A stretch of DNA of 11,739 bases from Theodoxus fluviatilis (lineage: Eukaryota; Mollusca; Gastropoda; Cycloneritida; Neritidae). The position numbers were made by a program, and so were the translations under genes. The notes under the pieces were generated by a model, which worked only from the letters and a program-made list of their open reading frames with translations, made no database searches and had not been told where the DNA came from. The stretch covers positions 5,001 through 16,739 of the forward strand of contig JAWQFJ010005636.1 of the NCBI GenBank assembly GCA_034096865.1, in the 5' to 3' direction. Below, in pieces: positions 8,801 through 11,739 of this stretch (the first letter of the stretch is position 1; each line of letters opens with the position of its first letter).

Positions 8801-9330
8801 TGGTACTTGTCACACGCCATCCCATTCCTCGCCACTCCACTCCATGTGACTGCACTACACGAGAACCTCTTGCAATACAGGGCAGTGCACTACATCACAC
8901 GGCAATACAGTACAAAACGAAGCAATACAACGTTATATAGTATGAAAGAATCCGGAACAACAGATTATGGTATAGAGGAACAAAACACAACATCGTATAC
9001 ATTAGAATACAACACGACACAACCCGATATACTGGGATACAGTACAACACAAAGAATGACAATTTCAGTCGACACTATGGAATCAAAACGGCACAGCCAC
9101 GTGTGATACAGTGCAATACAATGGCATAACTACAGTATATCACAGAACAGTTCAGTGCTATACGGCGCAATGAAATATAATTAAATACATAATCGTACAG
9201 GAGAGTTTATTGCTACAGGACTTTACATTATTCGATGCCGCACAATTCATTATAACAAATAATCGCAACTGAAAACAATACACTTTTATACTATGCAGTA
9301 CAGTACGATAGCTTCCATTACAGCCATCTG
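8800..9330. repeat. Second degenerate pentanucleotide region
   Basis: The sequence parses in 5-bp steps for long distances: CCATC-CCATT-CCTCG-CCACT-CCACT-CCATG near 8816, then GCAAT-ACAGG-GCAGT-GCACT-ACATC and similar to about 9130. It becomes less regular to about 9330. It resembles the block at 978-1460 in period and in its recurrent CAGTA/ATACA words. A plus-strand frame of 99 codons (8807-9106) is the expected by-product of a period-5 repeat with few stops. Confidence 0.65.
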
Positions 9331-9534
9331 CTTTATGCCAGCCAGTGCCATCTCATCCCTTCCTCTCTATAAAATGCCAAAAACCGACCCTACGTCACTT
9401 CTACTCACTATCATATCAACAAAACCCAGCCATTTCCACCCCCTATGGTCAAAGCTCCGCTTCACCCAGCTCAGCTCTCCCAAACATGCAAACGTTGCTC
9501 CACTACACTGATATCACATTCCACCATTCCCCAG
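9331..9534. other. Transitional sequence between repeat regions
   Basis: C/T/A-rich, G-poor plus-strand sequence with CCATC, CCAGC and CACCC words. It joins the degenerate period-5 region to the 31-bp array and has no clear period of its own. Open frames continue through it because G-poor sequence has few stops. No gene is supported. Confidence 0.5.
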
Positions 9535-11739
9535 CACACCCCTATCTCACTAGACATCACATCACTCTATCCCACTGCAAGGCTATCCCGGTATTATACA
9601 TTCCACTTCAAGACCATCTCACTAATCTATATCACACTCTATGGCTATCCCACCATCATACATTCCACTTCAAGGGTATCTCACTTCTACACATCCTACT
9701 TGAAGGCCATTCCTCTACTATACATCACTCTCTAAGGCTTTCCCACAATCATATATCCCACTTCAAAGCTATCTAACTAATGTATGTCCCACTTCAAGGC
9801 CATCTCAGTATTATGCATCCGACTTCAAGGCTATCTAACTACTATACATCACACTCTGTTATTCCATTGTCATATATCCCACTTCAAAGCTATTTAACCA
9901 CTATACATACGTTCCACTTCAAGGCCATCTCACAACTGGACTTCCCACTTCAAGGCCATCTCACTACTGGACATCCCACATCAAGGCTATCTCACTACCA
10001 CATATCCCACATCAATGCTATCCCACTGCTTTACATCCCGCACCAAGGCTATCCCACTGCTATTCACTTCGCACCAAGGCTATCCCACTGCTATAATCCC
10101 ACATCAAGGTTATCTCACTGCTATACATCCCAATCCAAAGCTATTCCGCTGCTATACACTTCCCACCAAGACTATCCCACTGCTATACACTTCCCACCAA
10201 GACTATCCCACTGCTATACATCCACACCAAGACTATCCCACTGCTATACATCCCACACCAAGACTATCCCACTGCTATACATCCCACACCAAGACTATCC
10301 CACTGCTCTACATCCCACACCAAGACTATCCCACTGCTATACATCCCACTCAAAGACTATCGCACTGCTCTACATCCCACACCAAGGCTATCCCACTGCT
10401 ATACATCCCACACCAAGGCTATTCCACTGCTATACATCCCACACCAAGAGTATCCCACTGCTATACATCCCACACCTAGACTATCCCACTGCTATACATC
10501 CCACACCAAGACTATCCCTCTGCTTTAGATCCCACACCAAGACTATCCCTCTGCTTTAGATCCCACACCAAGGCTATCGCACTGCTATACATCCCACACC
10601 AAGGCTATCCCACTGCTATACATCCCACACCAAGGGTATATCACTACTATACATCCCACACCAAGACTATTCCACTGCTATACATCCCACACCAAGAGTA
10701 TCCCACTGCTATACATCCCACACCTAGACTATCCCACTGCTATACATCCCACACCAAGACTATCCCACTGCTATACATCCCACACCAAGACTATCCCACT
10801 GCTCTACATCCCACACCAAGACTATCCCACTGCTCTACATCCCACACCAAGACTATCCCTCTGCTTTAGATCCCACACCAAGACTATCCCTCTGCTTTAG
10901 ATCCCACACCAAGGCTATCCCACTGCTTTACATCCCACACCAAGGCTATCCCACTGCTTTACATCCCACACCAAGGCTATCCCACTGCTTTACATCCCAC
11001 ACCAAGGCTATCCCACTGCTTTACATCCCACACCAAGGCTATCCCACTGCTATACATCTCACACCAGGACTATTCCACTGCTCTACATCCCACACCAAGG
11101 CTATCCCACTGCTATACATCCCCCACCAAGGCTATCCCACTGCTTTACATCCCACACCAAGGGTATATCACTACTATACATCCCACACCAAGGCTATCCC
11201 ACTGCTATACATCTCACACCAGGACTATTCCACTGCTCTACATCCCACACCAAGGCTATCCCACTGCTATACATCCCACACCAAGGGTATATCACTACTA
11301 TACATCCCACACCAAGACTATCCCACCGTAATAAGTCCCACACCAAGGCTATCCCACTGCTATACATCCCACACCAAGGGTATATCACTACTATACATCC
11401 CACACCAAGACTATTTCACTGCTATACATTTCACACCAGGACTATTCCATTGCTATAAATCCCACACCAAGGCTATCCCACTGCTATACATCCCACACCA
11501 AGGCTATTCCACTGCTATACATCCCACACCAAGGCTATTCCACTGCTATACATCCCACACCAAGACTATCCCACTGCTCTACATCCCACACCAAGACTAT
11601 TCCACTGCTATACATCCCACACCAAGAGTATCCCACTGCTATACATCCCACACCAAGACTATCCCACTGCTATACATCCCACACCAAGACTATTCCACTG
11701 CTATACATCCCACACCAAGAGTATCCCACTACTATAGGA
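9535..11739. repeat. 31-bp minisatellite, about 70 copies, runs off the window
   Basis: The unit is 31 bp: CTATCCCACTGCTATA then CATCCCACACCAAGA. The heptamer ATCCCAC occurs twice per unit, 15/16 bp apart, so the unit looks like a diverged dimer. The left edge (9535 to about 10000) is degenerate but keeps the 31-bp phase, with CACTTCAAGG instead of CACACCAAGA; from about 10150 onward copies are nearly identical. Common variants are GCTTTAGATCC, GGGTATATCACTACTA and CATCTCACACCAGG. 31 is not a multiple of 3, so the 259-codon plus-strand frame (9780-10559) repeats only after three units and is best explained as an artefact. The right end is not in the window. Confidence 0.96.
10441..10920. repeat. 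Eight-unit internal duplication in the 31-bp array
   Basis: The rare CCTAGACTATCC variant occurs at 10475 and 10723, exactly 248 bp (8 units) apart. Each copy is preceded by an AAGAGTATCCC unit and followed, after a different number of standard units, by a pair of CTGCTTTAGATCC units. The second copy has about three extra standard units. This is a segmental duplication followed by local expansion. Confidence 0.75.

Noticed and set aside
9780..10559. 259-codon plus-strand repeat protein
   Set aside because: It is translation of the 31-bp minisatellite, G-poor with few stops, in a non-multiple-of-3 period, and interrupted by TAG in the CTTTAGATCC variant. No splice or start context.

Overview
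This window looks like animal nuclear DNA. There are no bacterial operons, ribosome binding sites or tRNA/rRNA genes. It is dominated by long tandem arrays, (CT)n and (CA)n microsatellites and degenerate 5-bp repeats, with two short protein-coding blocks flanked by good spliceosomal signals. The microsatellite style and a short insert ending in (AAG)n resemble marine mollusc genomes, perhaps a gastropod. That placement is an impression, not a demonstration.

The only gene I can support lies on the minus strand and enters from the right. An 83-codon internal exon (7736 to 7488) and a 60-codon internal exon (1671 to 1492) are both phase 0 at both ends, each with an acceptor and a GT donor. They join in frame across a 5,816-bp intron. 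The protein is not recognised: it is acidic and helix-rich, with Ser/Thr/Pro linkers. Start, stop, promoter and remaining exons are outside the window or not visible.

Layout, left to right: 1-977 is flank with no gene seen. 978-1460 is a degenerate pentanucleotide array interrupted at about 1089-1203 by a SINE-like insert. 1492-1671 is the downstream exon. 1717-6516 is a 44-bp minisatellite of 109 copies filling about 82% of the intron. 6517-7019 is unique intron with two ambiguous overlapping open frames. 7020-7480 is a strongly pyrimidine-rich stretch with (CT)n and G-quadruplex potential on the minus strand. 7488-7736 is the upstream exon. 7790-8271 is alternating (CA)n/(TG)n with inverted-repeat structure. 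8272-8800 is C-rich sequence. About 8800-9330 is a second degenerate period-5 region. 9331-9534 is transitional. About 9535 to the end is a 31-bp minisatellite of roughly 70 copies that runs off the window.

Most long open frames here are artefacts of tandem repeats lacking stop codons. The points most worth following are the gene whose intron is mostly minisatellite beginning 45 bp from a 3' splice site, the internal architecture of the two minisatellites, and the candidate retroposed insert. I see no convincing new enzymatic, defence or mobile system.
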